From the NCBI GenBank assembly GCA_903916165.1, contig CAIWVR010000327.1:1-11424 (forward strand): a stretch of 11,424 bases of DNA. Reading direction: 5' to 3'. Source of the DNA: an uncultured Hyphomicrobiales bacterium (lineage in GTDB: Bacteria > Pseudomonadota > Alphaproteobacteria > Rhizobiales > Beijerinckiaceae). Numbering within the stretch: position 1 is the stretch's first letter; each line of letters opens with the position of its first letter. A model generated the notes under the pieces. It saw only the letters and a program-made list of their open reading frames with translations, did not search any database and had not been told where the DNA came from. Position numbers and translations under genes: made by a program. This document shows, piece by piece, positions 1 to 7,107 of this stretch.

Positions 1-140
1 ATCAGTGGATGCTCTACGATCAGGAAAGCCCCAATGCGAGCGGGGCGCGCGGGCTCTGCCGCGGGGCCCTCTACAGCCAGGACGGCCAGTTGATTGCCTC
101 TGTGATGCAAGAAGGCCTGATCAGACAAAAGGCACCCTGA
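1..140 (+). CDS. tesB: Acyl-CoA thioesterase II, C-terminal end (partial)
   Basis: Only the last 45 codons are in the window, read from base 3 to the TGA at 138-140. TesB hydrolyses acyl-CoA esters to free fatty acid and CoA in the cytoplasm, using a double hot-dog fold. The visible tail closely follows the end of E. coli TesB as I recall it: a W-x-L-Y start, an S-x-x-A-S-x-A-R-G segment, an R-G-x-x-Y-x-Q-D-G strand, then A-S-V-M-Q-E-G. The Gln of Q-E-G (codon 108-110) corresponds to E. coli Gln278, one of the three catalytic residues. The start and the other active-site residues lie outside the window. The gap to glnK is 261 bases and carries its own promoter, so the two genes are probably not one operon. 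The family call is secure; the exact acyl chain preference cannot be read. Confidence 0.88.
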   Translation, partial: QWMLYDQESPNASGARGLCRGALYSQDGQLIASVMQEGLIRQKAP

Positions 141-145
141 TCCAG

Positions 146-162
146 TGCCGAATTATTGCGCA
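146..162. promoter_or_regulatory. Possible NtrC (nitrogen regulator) binding site 1
   Basis: This 17-base stretch has the outer arms TGC-N11-GCA, the spacing of the enterobacterial NtrC site (TGCAC-N7-GTGCA), around an AT-rich centre. The inner two bases of each arm do not match, so it is a weak match alone. Support comes from position: it lies about 150 bases upstream of the start inferred from the sigma-54 promoter, with a second site of the same spacing 33 bases further downstream. That resembles the paired enhancer sites of E. coli glnA. This is an inference from spacing and context. Confidence 0.38.
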
Positions 163-178
163 GAACGCGACGGCTTTG

Positions 179-195
179 TGCTCATTTATTTTGCA
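179..195. promoter_or_regulatory. Possible NtrC (nitrogen regulator) binding site 2
   Basis: A second 17-base TGC-N11-GCA element with an AT-rich core. Its centre is 33 bases, about three helical turns, from the centre of the element at 146-162, so two dimers could sit on the same face of the DNA. It lies about 117 bases before the inferred glnK transcription start. Only the outer three bases of each arm match the NtrC consensus. The call depends on the pairing and on the sigma-54 promoter downstream. Confidence 0.4.
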
Positions 196-277
196 TGAGA
201 TGGGAAAAGCGACAGCCTGGCCTTGGGTAAAGCTGATTTCTCGCTGTTTTTCTGACCCGCATCTCCCGAACGGCACT

Positions 278-293
278 TGGCACGAGGCTTGAA
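278..293 (+). promoter_or_regulatory. Sigma-54 (RpoN) promoter of glnK-amtB
   Basis: TGGCACGAGGCTTGAA matches the sigma-54 consensus TGGCACG-N4-TTGCW at 10 of the 11 defined positions. The GG and G(C) dinucleotides have the required ten-base separation. The single mismatch is A for C in the -12 GC. Transcription would start near base 304, leaving a leader of about 98 bases before the glnK ATG. Sigma-54 control by phosphorylated NtrC is the established way nitrogen-limited proteobacteria switch on glnK-amtB, so the context fits well. Confidence 0.65.
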
Positions 294-305
294 TTGCACA
301 GGTGA

Positions 306-740
<435 letters not shown>

Positions 741-771
741 CGTCTCCATTCGTTTGCTTCAGGAGTTCAAA

Positions 772-2259
772 ATGAAATCCCTTTCCATACTCAAGTCAGC
801 TGGATGCGCCATCGGCGCCGGGCTGACGTCACTGGCGGTGTCCGCCAGCGTGGCCTTGGCCCAGGCGCCGGCTGCACCCGTTCCCAATAAGGGCGATACC
901 GCCTGGATGATTGTCGCCACGCTGCTCGTCCTGATGATGTCGATTCCGGGCCTCGCCTTGTTCTATGGCGGTCTTGTGCGCTCGAAGAACATGCTGTCGG
1001 TCCTCAGCCAGGTCTTCATGATCGTCTCGCTCGTCTCGATCCTCTGGGTCATGTACGGCTATTCGCTCGCTTTCACCAACGGCGGAAGCCTGAACGATTA
1101 TGTGGGTGGCCTGTCCAAGGCTTTCCTCATCGGCATCACGCCCGATTCGACGGCCGCCACCTTCTCGAACGGTGTCGTCATTCCTGAATATATCTACATG
1201 GCCTTCCAGATGACCTTCGCCTGCATCACGCCGGCGCTGATCGTCGGTGCCTTCGCCGAGCGCATCAAATTCTCGGCGCTGCTCGTTTTCGTGACGCTCT
1301 GGGTCACGCTGATCTATTTCCCCATCGCGCACATGGTCTGGTACTGGGGCGGCCCGGATGCCATCGGCGACGCAGCCAAGGCTGTGGCTGCTGCCGCTGA
1401 CGACGCGGCCAGGACCGTCGCCAAGGCCAAGCTTGAAGAGGTCAAGGCTGACGCCGGTCTCGTCTTCAGTTGGGGCGCTCTCGACTTTGCGGGCGGCACG
1501 GTGGTTCACATCAACGCCGGCATCGCCGGTCTGGTTGGTGCCCTGATGCTCGGCAAGCGCGTCGGTTACCCGCGTGAAGCCATGGCACCGCATTCGCTGA
1601 CCATGACCATGATCGGGGCTGCGCTCTTGTGGGTGGGTTGGTTCGGCTTCAACGCCGGCTCGAACCTCGAAGCCAATGGCACGACTGCTCTCGCCTTCGT
1701 CAACACATTCGTTGCAGCGTCCGCCGCCTCCCTGGCCTGGCTGTTTGTCGAATGGGGCACCAAGGGCAAGCCGTCGCTTCTCGGCATGGTCTCTGGCGCG
1801 GTTGCCGGTCTTGTTGCAATCACCCCCGCATCCGGCTTTGCCGGCCCGATGGGCTCCATCGTCCTCGGCGCTTTCGCGGCGGTTGTCTGTTTCTTCTTCG
1901 TCGCGGTGGTGAAGAACAAGTTCGGCTATGACGATTCCCTCGATGTGTTCGGCATTCACTGCATTGGCGGCATCATCGGCGCCATCGCCACTGGCGTCCT
2001 GGTCAACCAGGCTCTGGGCGGCACGGGCATTGCGGATTACGAAGCCAAGCCCGGCGAATTGTCGATCGCAGCTTATGAACTCGCTCCGGCGGTGATTGCG
2101 CAATTGAAGGCCGTCGGCCTGACGCTGGCCTGGTCCGGCATCGGTTCAGCAATCCTCTACAAGGTTGTCGATCTGGTGATCGGCCTGCGGGTTCCGATTG
2201 ACTCCGAGCGCGAAGGCCTTGATCTCGCCGAACATGGCGAACGTGCCTACAACATGTAA
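772..2259 (+). CDS. amtB: Ammonium transporter AmtB
   Basis: This 495-residue Amt/Rh family inner-membrane channel moves ammonium as a trimer and is gated from the cytoplasm by GlnK. The ATG at 772 follows AGGAG (761-765) with six bases between; an open frame extends further upstream but only as a shadow inside glnK. Residues 1 to about 31 look like a cleavable signal peptide ending A-L-A-Q-A, usual for this family. About eleven membrane segments follow. Conserved pore residues are visible: W190 (E. coli W148), D238 in L-D-F-A-G-G (D160), and the twin pore histidines H246 and H396 (H168 and H318). Between W190 and D238 lies an alanine-rich, charged insert about 36 residues longer than in E. 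coli AmtB. The gene is co-transcribed with glnK and ends before a strong terminator. Confidence 0.96.
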   Translation: MKSLSILKSAGCAIGAGLTSLAVSASVALAQAPAAPVPNKGDTAWMIVATLLVLMMSIPGLALFYGGLVRSKNMLSVLSQVFMIVSLVSILWVMYGYSLAFTNGGSLNDYVGGLSKAFLIGITPDSTAATFSNGVVIPEYIYMAFQMTFACITPALIVGAFAERIKFSALLVFVTLWVTLIYFPIAHMVWYWGGPDAIGDAAKAVAAAADDAARTVAKAKLEEVKADAGLVFSWGALDFAGGTVVHINAGIAGLVGALMLGKRVGYPREAMAPHSLTMTMIGAALLWVGWFGFNAGSNLEANGTTALAFVNTFVAASAASLAWLFVEWGTKGKPSLLGMVSGAVAGLVAITPASGFAGPMGSIVLGAFAAVVCFFFVAVVKNKFGYDDSLDVFGIHCIGGIIGAIATGVLVNQALGGTGIADYEAKPGELSIAAYELAPAVIAQLKAVGLTLAWSGIGSAILYKVVDLVIGLRVPIDSEREGLDLAEHGERAYNM

Positions 2260-2282
2260 TCGGCCAGAACTGGGCTGACACG

Positions 2283-2309
2283 ACGGCGGCGCTTCGGTGC
2301 CGCCGTTTT
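2283..2309 (+). terminator. Rho-independent terminator of glnK-amtB
   Basis: A ten-base-pair stem (2283-2292 with 2297-2306, nine Watson-Crick pairs and one G-U) closes a TTCG loop on a C-G pair, giving the very stable C(UUCG)G tetraloop. The right arm runs into TTTT (2306-2309). It begins 23 bases after the amtB stop. It should insulate the nitrogen operon from ftsK. Confidence 0.88.
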
Positions 2310-2339
2310 GCGTTTCAATGCGAGGAATTGGGCTCAGGG

Positions 2340-2355
2340 TTAATCCGCCCTTAAC
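2340..2355 (+). promoter_or_regulatory. CtrA binding box upstream of ftsK
   Basis: The sequence reads TTAA, seven bases, TTAAC, an exact match to the full CtrA consensus TTAA-N7-TTAAC. CtrA is the master cell-cycle response regulator of alphaproteobacteria and usually binds over the -35 region of its targets. The box is the only such match I noticed in the window. It sits between the amtB terminator and ftsK, 80 bases before the preferred ftsK ATG, so it probably controls this division gene. Activation versus repression cannot be read. Confidence 0.75.
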
Positions 2356-2434
2356 CCGCCGGCCGTAGCTTCCATCCGATCTGTTCGGCTCGCCAGTGGC
2401 CGAGCTCAATACGCCCGGATTCGGTGCAGGAGCG

Positions 2435-4969
2435 ATGCGGACAACGGCCTATTCATCGACGCCCTTCCTGCCCGATCCGGTCCGGGAATTCATGATCCGC
2501 CGCGTCGCGGAAATGACGGGGCTCGTGCTGATCCTGAGCAGTGCCGCACTGGCAACCGCGCTGATGACCTGGTCGGTCCAGGACCCAAGCCTGAACCATG
2601 CGACCTCCGCACCTACCCGCAACTGGCTGGGATCGGCAGGCGCGATCTCCGCTGACCTCGTCATGCAATTATTCGGTCTCGCCAGTGTTGTGCTGCTCGT
2701 GCCCGTGGCGTCATGGGCGTGGAGACTGATGACCGCCCGGCGGCTGGAGCGCATGGGCCTGCGCGTGCTGCTGTGGGGACTTGGCACCATTGCTGCCGCT
2801 GCTGTCTTTGCGCTTCTTCCAATTACCGATCACTGGCCGCTTCCGACCGGCCTTGGCGGCGTCATCGGAGATGGCCTCCTCTCCCTGCCACGTCGCTTCG
2901 GCGGCGAGGCTGGCCTGCCGATCACCTTTGCCGGTCTCATTGCAGCTGGCGTCGCCCTGCTTTCCGTCAGCGCTGCATCAGGCTTTGGTATTTCCAGCGC
3001 CTATCCAGTCCATGATGGATCGGAATCAGAGATGGAGGCCGACCGGAAACAAGCAGACGACGAGGACGACCTGTCCGGCGAACCCGGCTTTGGCCTGATT
3101 TCCCTCGGGGCTGCCATCCACGGGCTGCTCAGCATCAAGTCTGCGCTCACGCGCGCGCTCGGACATCGCCCCCCCGCCCCGCAAGTGGTCACGCGATCGC
3201 GCCGCGAGCCCGCGATCACGGACCCGTCCGCGAGCCGCCCGCGCCGCGTCGAGCCGACGATGAATGCCGCGCCTGTGAAGGTTGCACCTGCCGACCATTT
3301 CGATGATGAAGACGACGATGTCGACGACGCCCCGGCCCGTGGCCCGGCCAGCACGCGCATCACCGCCCCCGCGCCCGCCATCAAGACGGGCAAGCGAGCC
3401 ATCCGCGAGGCCCAGCCATCGCTCCTGAAGGGCAATGAATACGAACTGCCGCCGCTGCTCTTGCTTGCGGAAGCGAAAAAGCAGGCGGTGACCAAGATCT
3501 CGGAGGATGCGCTCGAGCAGAATGCGCGCCTGCTGGAGGGCGTCCTCGACGATTTCGGCGTCAAGGGAGAGATCATCAACGTTCGACCGGGACCGGTTGT
3601 CACGCTTTATGAACTCGAGCCGGCGCCCGGCATCAAATCGTCCCGCGTCATCGGCCTTGCCGATGATATTGCGCGATCGATGTCGGCAATCTCGGCGCGC
3701 GTCGCCGTTGTTCAGGGCCGGAATGCGATCGGCATCGAGCTTCCCAACCAGCGTCGGGAAACCGTTTTCCTGCGTGAACTCCTGTCGTCCGAAGATTTCG
3801 AGAAGAGCAAGCACCGGCTGGCGATCGCCCTTGGAAAAACCATTGGTGGCGAACCGGTGATCGTCGATCTCGCGCGCATGCCGCACCTTCTTGTCGCCGG
3901 CACGACCGGCTCGGGCAAGTCTGTCGCGATCAACACGATGATCCTGTCGTTGCTCTACCGGCTGCGTCCGGAAGAATGCCGCCTCATCATGGTCGATCCG
4001 AAAATGCTGGAGCTTTCCGTCTACGACGGGATTCCGCATCTGCTGACGCCCGTCGTCACCGACCCGAAGAAGGCAGTCGTTGCTTTGAAATGGGCGGTCC
4101 GCGAGATGGAGGACCGCTACAAGAAGATGTCGAAGGTCGGCGTCCGCAACATCGACGGCTTCAACGCACGTGTCGCAGAAGCTGCCGCCAAGGGGCAGGT
4201 CATCACGCGCACCGTGCAGACCGGCTACGACCGCGAGACGGGCGAAGCCGTCTATGAAAAGGAAGAGATGGACCTCTCTCCGCTGCCCTTCATCGTCGTC
4301 ATCGTCGACGAGATGGCAGACCTGATGATGGTGGCGGGCAAGGACATCGAAGGCGCGATCCAGCGTCTTGCACAAATGGCACGCGCCGCCGGCATCCACC
4401 TGATCATGGCGACACAGCGACCATCCGTGGACGTGATCACCGGCACGATCAAGGCAAACTTCCCGACCCGCATCTCTTTCCAGGTCACATCCAAGATCGA
4501 CAGCCGCACCATTCTTGGTGAACAAGGTGCCGAGCAATTGCTCGGTCAGGGCGATATGCTCTACATGGCCGGTGGCGGCCGGATTTCGCGCGTGCATGGA
4601 CCCTTCGTCACCGACGAAGAGGTCGAGAAAATCGTCTCCCATCTCAAGATGCAGGGCCAGCCGGAATATCTCGACGCGATCACATCGGAGGATGAACCGG
4701 GCGGCGAAGATGCGCCTCCACCCGGCAGCATGGATGCGGATGAATCCAGCGATCTTTACGACCGGGCGGTCAATATCGTTCTTCGGGACAGGAAATGCTC
4801 GACCAGCTACATCCAGCGACGGCTTTCCGTCGGCTACAACAAGGCGGCCTCACTGGTTGAACGGATGGAGCAGGAAGGCGTCGTCGGCGCTGCCAACCAC
4901 GCTGGAAAACGTGAAATCCTCGTGGGTGGCGGTATAGACCGAGGCGCATTCGACGCAGATCCTGATTGA
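2435..4969 (+). CDS. ftsK: DNA translocase FtsK
   Basis: FtsK is anchored at the division septum and pumps chromosome ends toward the dif site for XerCD to resolve. With the ATG at 2435 it has 844 residues, usual for alphaproteobacteria and shorter than E. coli FtsK. Four membrane segments (about 27-46, 72-97, 108-128, 161-183) precede a charged, proline-rich linker (about 190-330) with an acidic D-D-E-D-D-D-V-D-D run. The motor has Walker A G-T-T-G-S-G-K-S (489-496) and Walker B ending D-E-M-A-D (625-629). A winged-helix gamma domain (about 773-835) recognises orienting DNA motifs. The start is uncertain: a GTG at 2396 adds 13 residues but has no ribosome-binding site. The ATG at 2435 has AGGAG, though only two bases away. 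A CtrA box lies upstream. Confidence 0.95.
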   Translation: MRTTAYSSTPFLPDPVREFMIRRVAEMTGLVLILSSAALATALMTWSVQDPSLNHATSAPTRNWLGSAGAISADLVMQLFGLASVVLLVPVASWAWRLMTARRLERMGLRVLLWGLGTIAAAAVFALLPITDHWPLPTGLGGVIGDGLLSLPRRFGGEAGLPITFAGLIAAGVALLSVSAASGFGISSAYPVHDGSESEMEADRKQADDEDDLSGEPGFGLISLGAAIHGLLSIKSALTRALGHRPPAPQVVTRSRREPAITDPSASRPRRVEPTMNAAPVKVAPADHFDDEDDDVDDAPARGPASTRITAPAPAIKTGKRAIREAQPSLLKGNEYELPPLLLLAEAKKQAVTKISEDALEQNARLLEGVLDDFGVKGEIINVRPGPVVTLYELEPAPGIKSSRVIGLADDIARSMSAISARVAVVQGRNAIGIELPNQRRETVFLRELLSSEDFEKSKHRLAIALGKTIGGEPVIVDLARMPHLLVAGTTGSGKSVAINTMILSLLYRLRPEECRLIMVDPKMLELSVYDGIPHLLTPVVTDPKKAVVALKWAVREMEDRYKKMSKVGVRNIDGFNARVAEAAAKGQVITRTVQTGYDRETGEAVYEKEEMDLSPLPFIVVIVDEMADLMMVAGKDIEGAIQRLAQMARAAGIHLIMATQRPSVDVITGTIKANFPTRISFQVTSKIDSRTILGEQGAEQLLGQGDMLYMAGGGRISRVHGPFVTDEEVEKIVSHLKMQGQPEYLDAITSEDEPGGEDAPPPGSMDADESSDLYDRAVNIVLRDRKCSTSYIQRRLSVGYNKAASLVERMEQEGVVGAANHAGKREILVGGGIDRGAFDADPD

Positions 4970-5040
4970 ACTGCTCGTCTTAGATTTGCCATCGGGCTGG
5001 TCTAACCCGATTCGGCCACAGCAAGAGGAACGAACCCCGC

Positions 5041-5733
5041 ATGTCGTCTGTCCGACTTGTCAGCCTGATCTGCCTCACCCTCGCCCTCTCGGGTGAGGCC
5101 GTTGCCCAATCGGCTGCCCCCACGAAACTCGCACCCCCGGCAGCGCCCGCCAGCAAGGCGATCTCCAAGCAAGCTCCCGGGGCTGCGGTACAAACCAACA
5201 TGGACCCCGCGACATCCATCGCCAGGGCAAACAGCTATTTCAATTCCCATCTGACCATGGTCGCAGATTTCGTTCAGCTGAGCGCTGATGGCCGGCGTAG
5301 CGGCGGCACCTTGTACCTTCAGCGACCCGGAAAATTGCGTTTCGAATATGCGCACCCCGCCACGCTTGAGATCATCGCCGACGGCACGTCCGTTGCGATT
5401 CGTGATCGCAAACTGGCGACGCAGGACGTCTATTTCATTGGTCAGACCCCGCTTAAATTTCTCCTGAAGGAGCGGATTGATCTGGGTCGCGACACCAAGG
5501 TGCTGGATGTCCGCGCCGACGACAAATCAGTCACAATCCTCGTCGAGGACAAGGTGGCTTTCAGCGGAACCTCGCGCATCCGGCTTGTCTTCGACACGGC
5601 CACGTTCCATTTGAAACAATGGACGGTCACGGATCCACAGGGTTACGAAACGCTGGTGTCGCTGTCGAACGTGGATCTGGCACAAAAGCCTGACCAGCAA
5701 TTGTTCAAGATCAACTACGAAAAGTTCAACTGA
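5041..5733 (+). CDS. lolA: Outer-membrane lipoprotein carrier protein LolA
   Basis: This 230-residue periplasmic chaperone takes lipoproteins released by LolCDE and ferries them to the outer membrane. Residues 1-22 form a signal peptide (one Arg, a Leu-rich core, ending A-V-A), with cleavage likely before Q23. A proline/alanine-rich stretch to about residue 55 precedes the LolA fold, recognised from F-V-Q-L-S...G-G-T-L-Y-L-Q-R-P-G-K-L-R-F-E-Y and the later D-x-x-G-Y-E-T strand. The start has AGAGGA at 5024-5029, eleven bases upstream. Many alphaproteobacteria lack LolB, and a bifunctional LolA has been proposed for them; whether that holds here cannot be told. The gene follows ftsK by 71 bases without a clear terminator, so partial co-transcription is possible. 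Confidence 0.9.
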   Translation: MSSVRLVSLICLTLALSGEAVAQSAAPTKLAPPAAPASKAISKQAPGAAVQTNMDPATSIARANSYFNSHLTMVADFVQLSADGRRSGGTLYLQRPGKLRFEYAHPATLEIIADGTSVAIRDRKLATQDVYFIGQTPLKFLLKERIDLGRDTKVLDVRADDKSVTILVEDKVAFSGTSRIRLVFDTATFHLKQWTVTDPQGYETLVSLSNVDLAQKPDQQLFKINYEKFN

Positions 5734-5737
5734 GACC

Positions 5738-5786
5738 CCGCGCATCCAACCCTATGGCAAACGCCGGTTATGGGGTTGATGCGCGG
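5738..5786 (+). terminator. Long hairpin between lolA and xthA, possible terminator
   Basis: The left arm (5738-5752) pairs with the right arm (5773-5786) through nine base pairs, a single bulged C at 5747, and five more pairs. Two weaker pairs (5753-5754 with 5771-5772) may extend the stem. A small inner G-G-C/G-C-C hairpin sits in the loop. It starts five bases after the lolA stop, so a terminator or 3'-protecting stem for the ftsK-lolA transcript is the simplest reading. The T-tract is poor (only TTT at 5792-5794), so termination may be weak. Confidence 0.55.
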
Positions 5787-5816
5787 CTCCGTTTGTGCGA
5801 CCCACAAGCCGACAAT

Positions 5817-5820
5817 GAGG
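5817..5820 (+). promoter_or_regulatory. Ribosome-binding site deciding the xthA start
   Basis: GAGG ends six bases before the GTG at 5827, a normal spacing. The more upstream in-frame ATG codons (5770, 5779 and 5815) lack a convincing site, and the first two lie in the right arm of a stable hairpin. Confidence 0.55.
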
Positions 5821-5826
5821 TGGCTG

Positions 5827-6633
5827 GTGGCTTTCAAGATTGCAACCTGGAACATAAATTCCGTTCGCCTGAGAATGCCGCTCGTGCTGCGCTATCTGGA
5901 GAGCCACCAACCTGATGTTCTTTGCCTTCAGGAGACAAAGTGCCGGGACGGTGAATTCCCCTCCGGTGATCTGAGATCGGCCGGCTATGAGCACATCGCC
6001 ATCCATGGCCAAAAGGGCTATCACGGCGTCGCCATTGTCTCCCGGCATCCGCTGACGCAAATTGATCGCCACGATTTCTGCGCCAAGGGCGACGCCCGCC
6101 ATATTGCCGCAAGGGTGTCGACCGGCTCACGCGACATCTCGATTCATAATTTCTACGTGCCGGCCGGGGGCGATATCGCGGATCCCGAGCTCAATCCAAA
6201 GTTTGCCCACAAATTGGGGTTTCTCGACGAAATGGCGGCCTGGATCGCGCAGGACCGCCTGGCGCAAACTGCGTCGGTCCTGGTCGGCGACCTGAACATC
6301 GCGCCGCTCGAAGCTGACGTCTGGAATCATAAGGCTCTGGTGAAGGTGGTCAGCCACACGCCCGTCGAGATCGAGCGGCTCCGGACGGTCTTCGAAGCCG
6401 GCCCCTGGGTCGATGCATTGCGTGCCAAAGTCCCGCCGAGCGAAAAACTATACACATGGTGGAGCTATCGATCGCCGAATTGGGAGAGCGCCAACAAGGG
6501 ACGCCGTCTCGACCATGTCTGGATCAGCCCGGACCTCGAGGACTCCCTGACCGGGCTGGATATCCTCAAGGATGCGCGCGGTTGGGATCGCCCCTCGGAC
6601 CATGTCCCGGTGATGATCTCGCTGGTGCCGTGA
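5827..6633 (+). CDS. xthA: Exodeoxyribonuclease III / AP endonuclease (ExoIII family)
   Basis: The product is a cytoplasmic base-excision-repair enzyme that cuts DNA 5' of abasic sites and removes 3' blocks, with Mg2+. From the GTG at 5827 it has 268 residues, the same length as E. coli ExoIII. Catalytic residues in order: N9 in T-W-N, E36 in L-Q-E-T-K (metal ligand), Tyr in N-F-Y-V-P-A-G, D155 and N157 in G-D-L-N, D229 in R-L-D-H, and H259 in S-D-H-V-P. D229 and H259 have the same numbers as in E. coli, which supports this start. Upstream ATG codons at 5770, 5779 and 5815 would add up to 19 residues without family similarity. Its TGA abuts the stop of the convergent gene with no bases between. 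Confidence 0.93.
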   Translation: MAFKIATWNINSVRLRMPLVLRYLESHQPDVLCLQETKCRDGEFPSGDLRSAGYEHIAIHGQKGYHGVAIVSRHPLTQIDRHDFCAKGDARHIAARVSTGSRDISIHNFYVPAGGDIADPELNPKFAHKLGFLDEMAAWIAQDRLAQTASVLVGDLNIAPLEADVWNHKALVKVVSHTPVEIERLRTVFEAGPWVDALRAKVPPSEKLYTWWSYRSPNWESANKGRRLDHVWISPDLEDSLTGLDILKDARGWDRPSDHVPVMISLVP

Positions 6634-7083
6634 TCAGGCCAGCAAGCCCTGATCTGACGCCAGCCCGCCAGTAAAGCGCGAAAGGCGGGCCTCCAACGAA
6701 GCCCGAACCCGGATCGCACTCTTGGGGTGCTCTTTCAGAACGCGATGAAAGACTGTTCGCGGGATCTTCAGGACCGTCGACGGCTCGCGCGCGGTCACGG
6801 TTGCCGGGCGCTCAGTCGCCGTGAGAAGCGCCATTTCGCCAATGAGACTATAGGGGGAGATCACCAATGCGGTGCTGTCCCGATGCGAGGGGGCGTCTAT
6901 CTGGAAAGATCCCGAGAGGACCAGAAATCCGGAATCGGACACTTCGCTGCGACGAAACAGGATATCGCCCTTGCGAAGGATCTTGGTCTCGGCCGAAAAC
7001 GCCAGCAGCCTCAAGGCATCCGGCTCCATCTCCTGAAAGATCGGGAGCCGGGCCATGTCACGGATGTCGTCTTCGAGCGCCAT
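6634..7083 (-). CDS. Small cyclic-nucleotide-binding domain protein
   Basis: This 149-residue protein is a single cyclic-nucleotide-binding (Crp-type beta-roll) domain with a short helical tail. There is no helix-turn-helix, so it is not a Crp/Fnr transcription factor. The phosphate-binding cassette is at residues 81-96, with G-E-M-A-L-L (82-87) and R-P-A-T-V (92-96); the Glu and Arg that hold cyclic nucleotide in the family are both kept. K-G-D-I-L-F-R-R (38-45) is the usual strand entering the roll. I chose the ATG at 7083; a GTG at 7095 would add four residues. It lies 24 bases downstream of the response regulator on the same strand, probably in one operon. In Brucella, as I recall, the regulator OtpR/CenR is co-transcribed with a gene annotated as a cAMP-dependent kinase regulatory subunit, which would be this protein. 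Ligand and partner are unknown. Confidence 0.85.
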   Translation of the reverse strand: MALEDDIRDMARLPIFQEMEPDALRLLAFSAETKILRKGDILFRRSEVSDSGFLVLSGSFQIDAPSHRDSTALVISPYSLIGEMALLTATERPATVTAREPSTVLKIPRTVFHRVLKEHPKSAIRVRASLEARLSRFTGGLASDQGLLA

Positions 7084-7107
7084 GTTCAGCCACACTGGTT
7101 TGACGAA

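Noticed and set aside
829..2103. 424-codon open frame antisense to amtB
   Set aside because: It is a mirror of amtB codon bias in GC-rich DNA. Its product is hydrophilic, His/Asp/Arg-rich and low in complexity, with no recognisable domain or ribosome-binding site.
3026..4642. 538-codon open frame antisense to ftsK
   Set aside because: It fully overlaps the conserved FtsK motor domain and its composition is typical of antisense shadows. No family motif is visible.
4991..5011. Six-base-pair inverted repeat between ftsK and lolA
   Set aside because: The stem is short, the nine-base loop is loose and no T-tract follows, so a terminator call is not supported.
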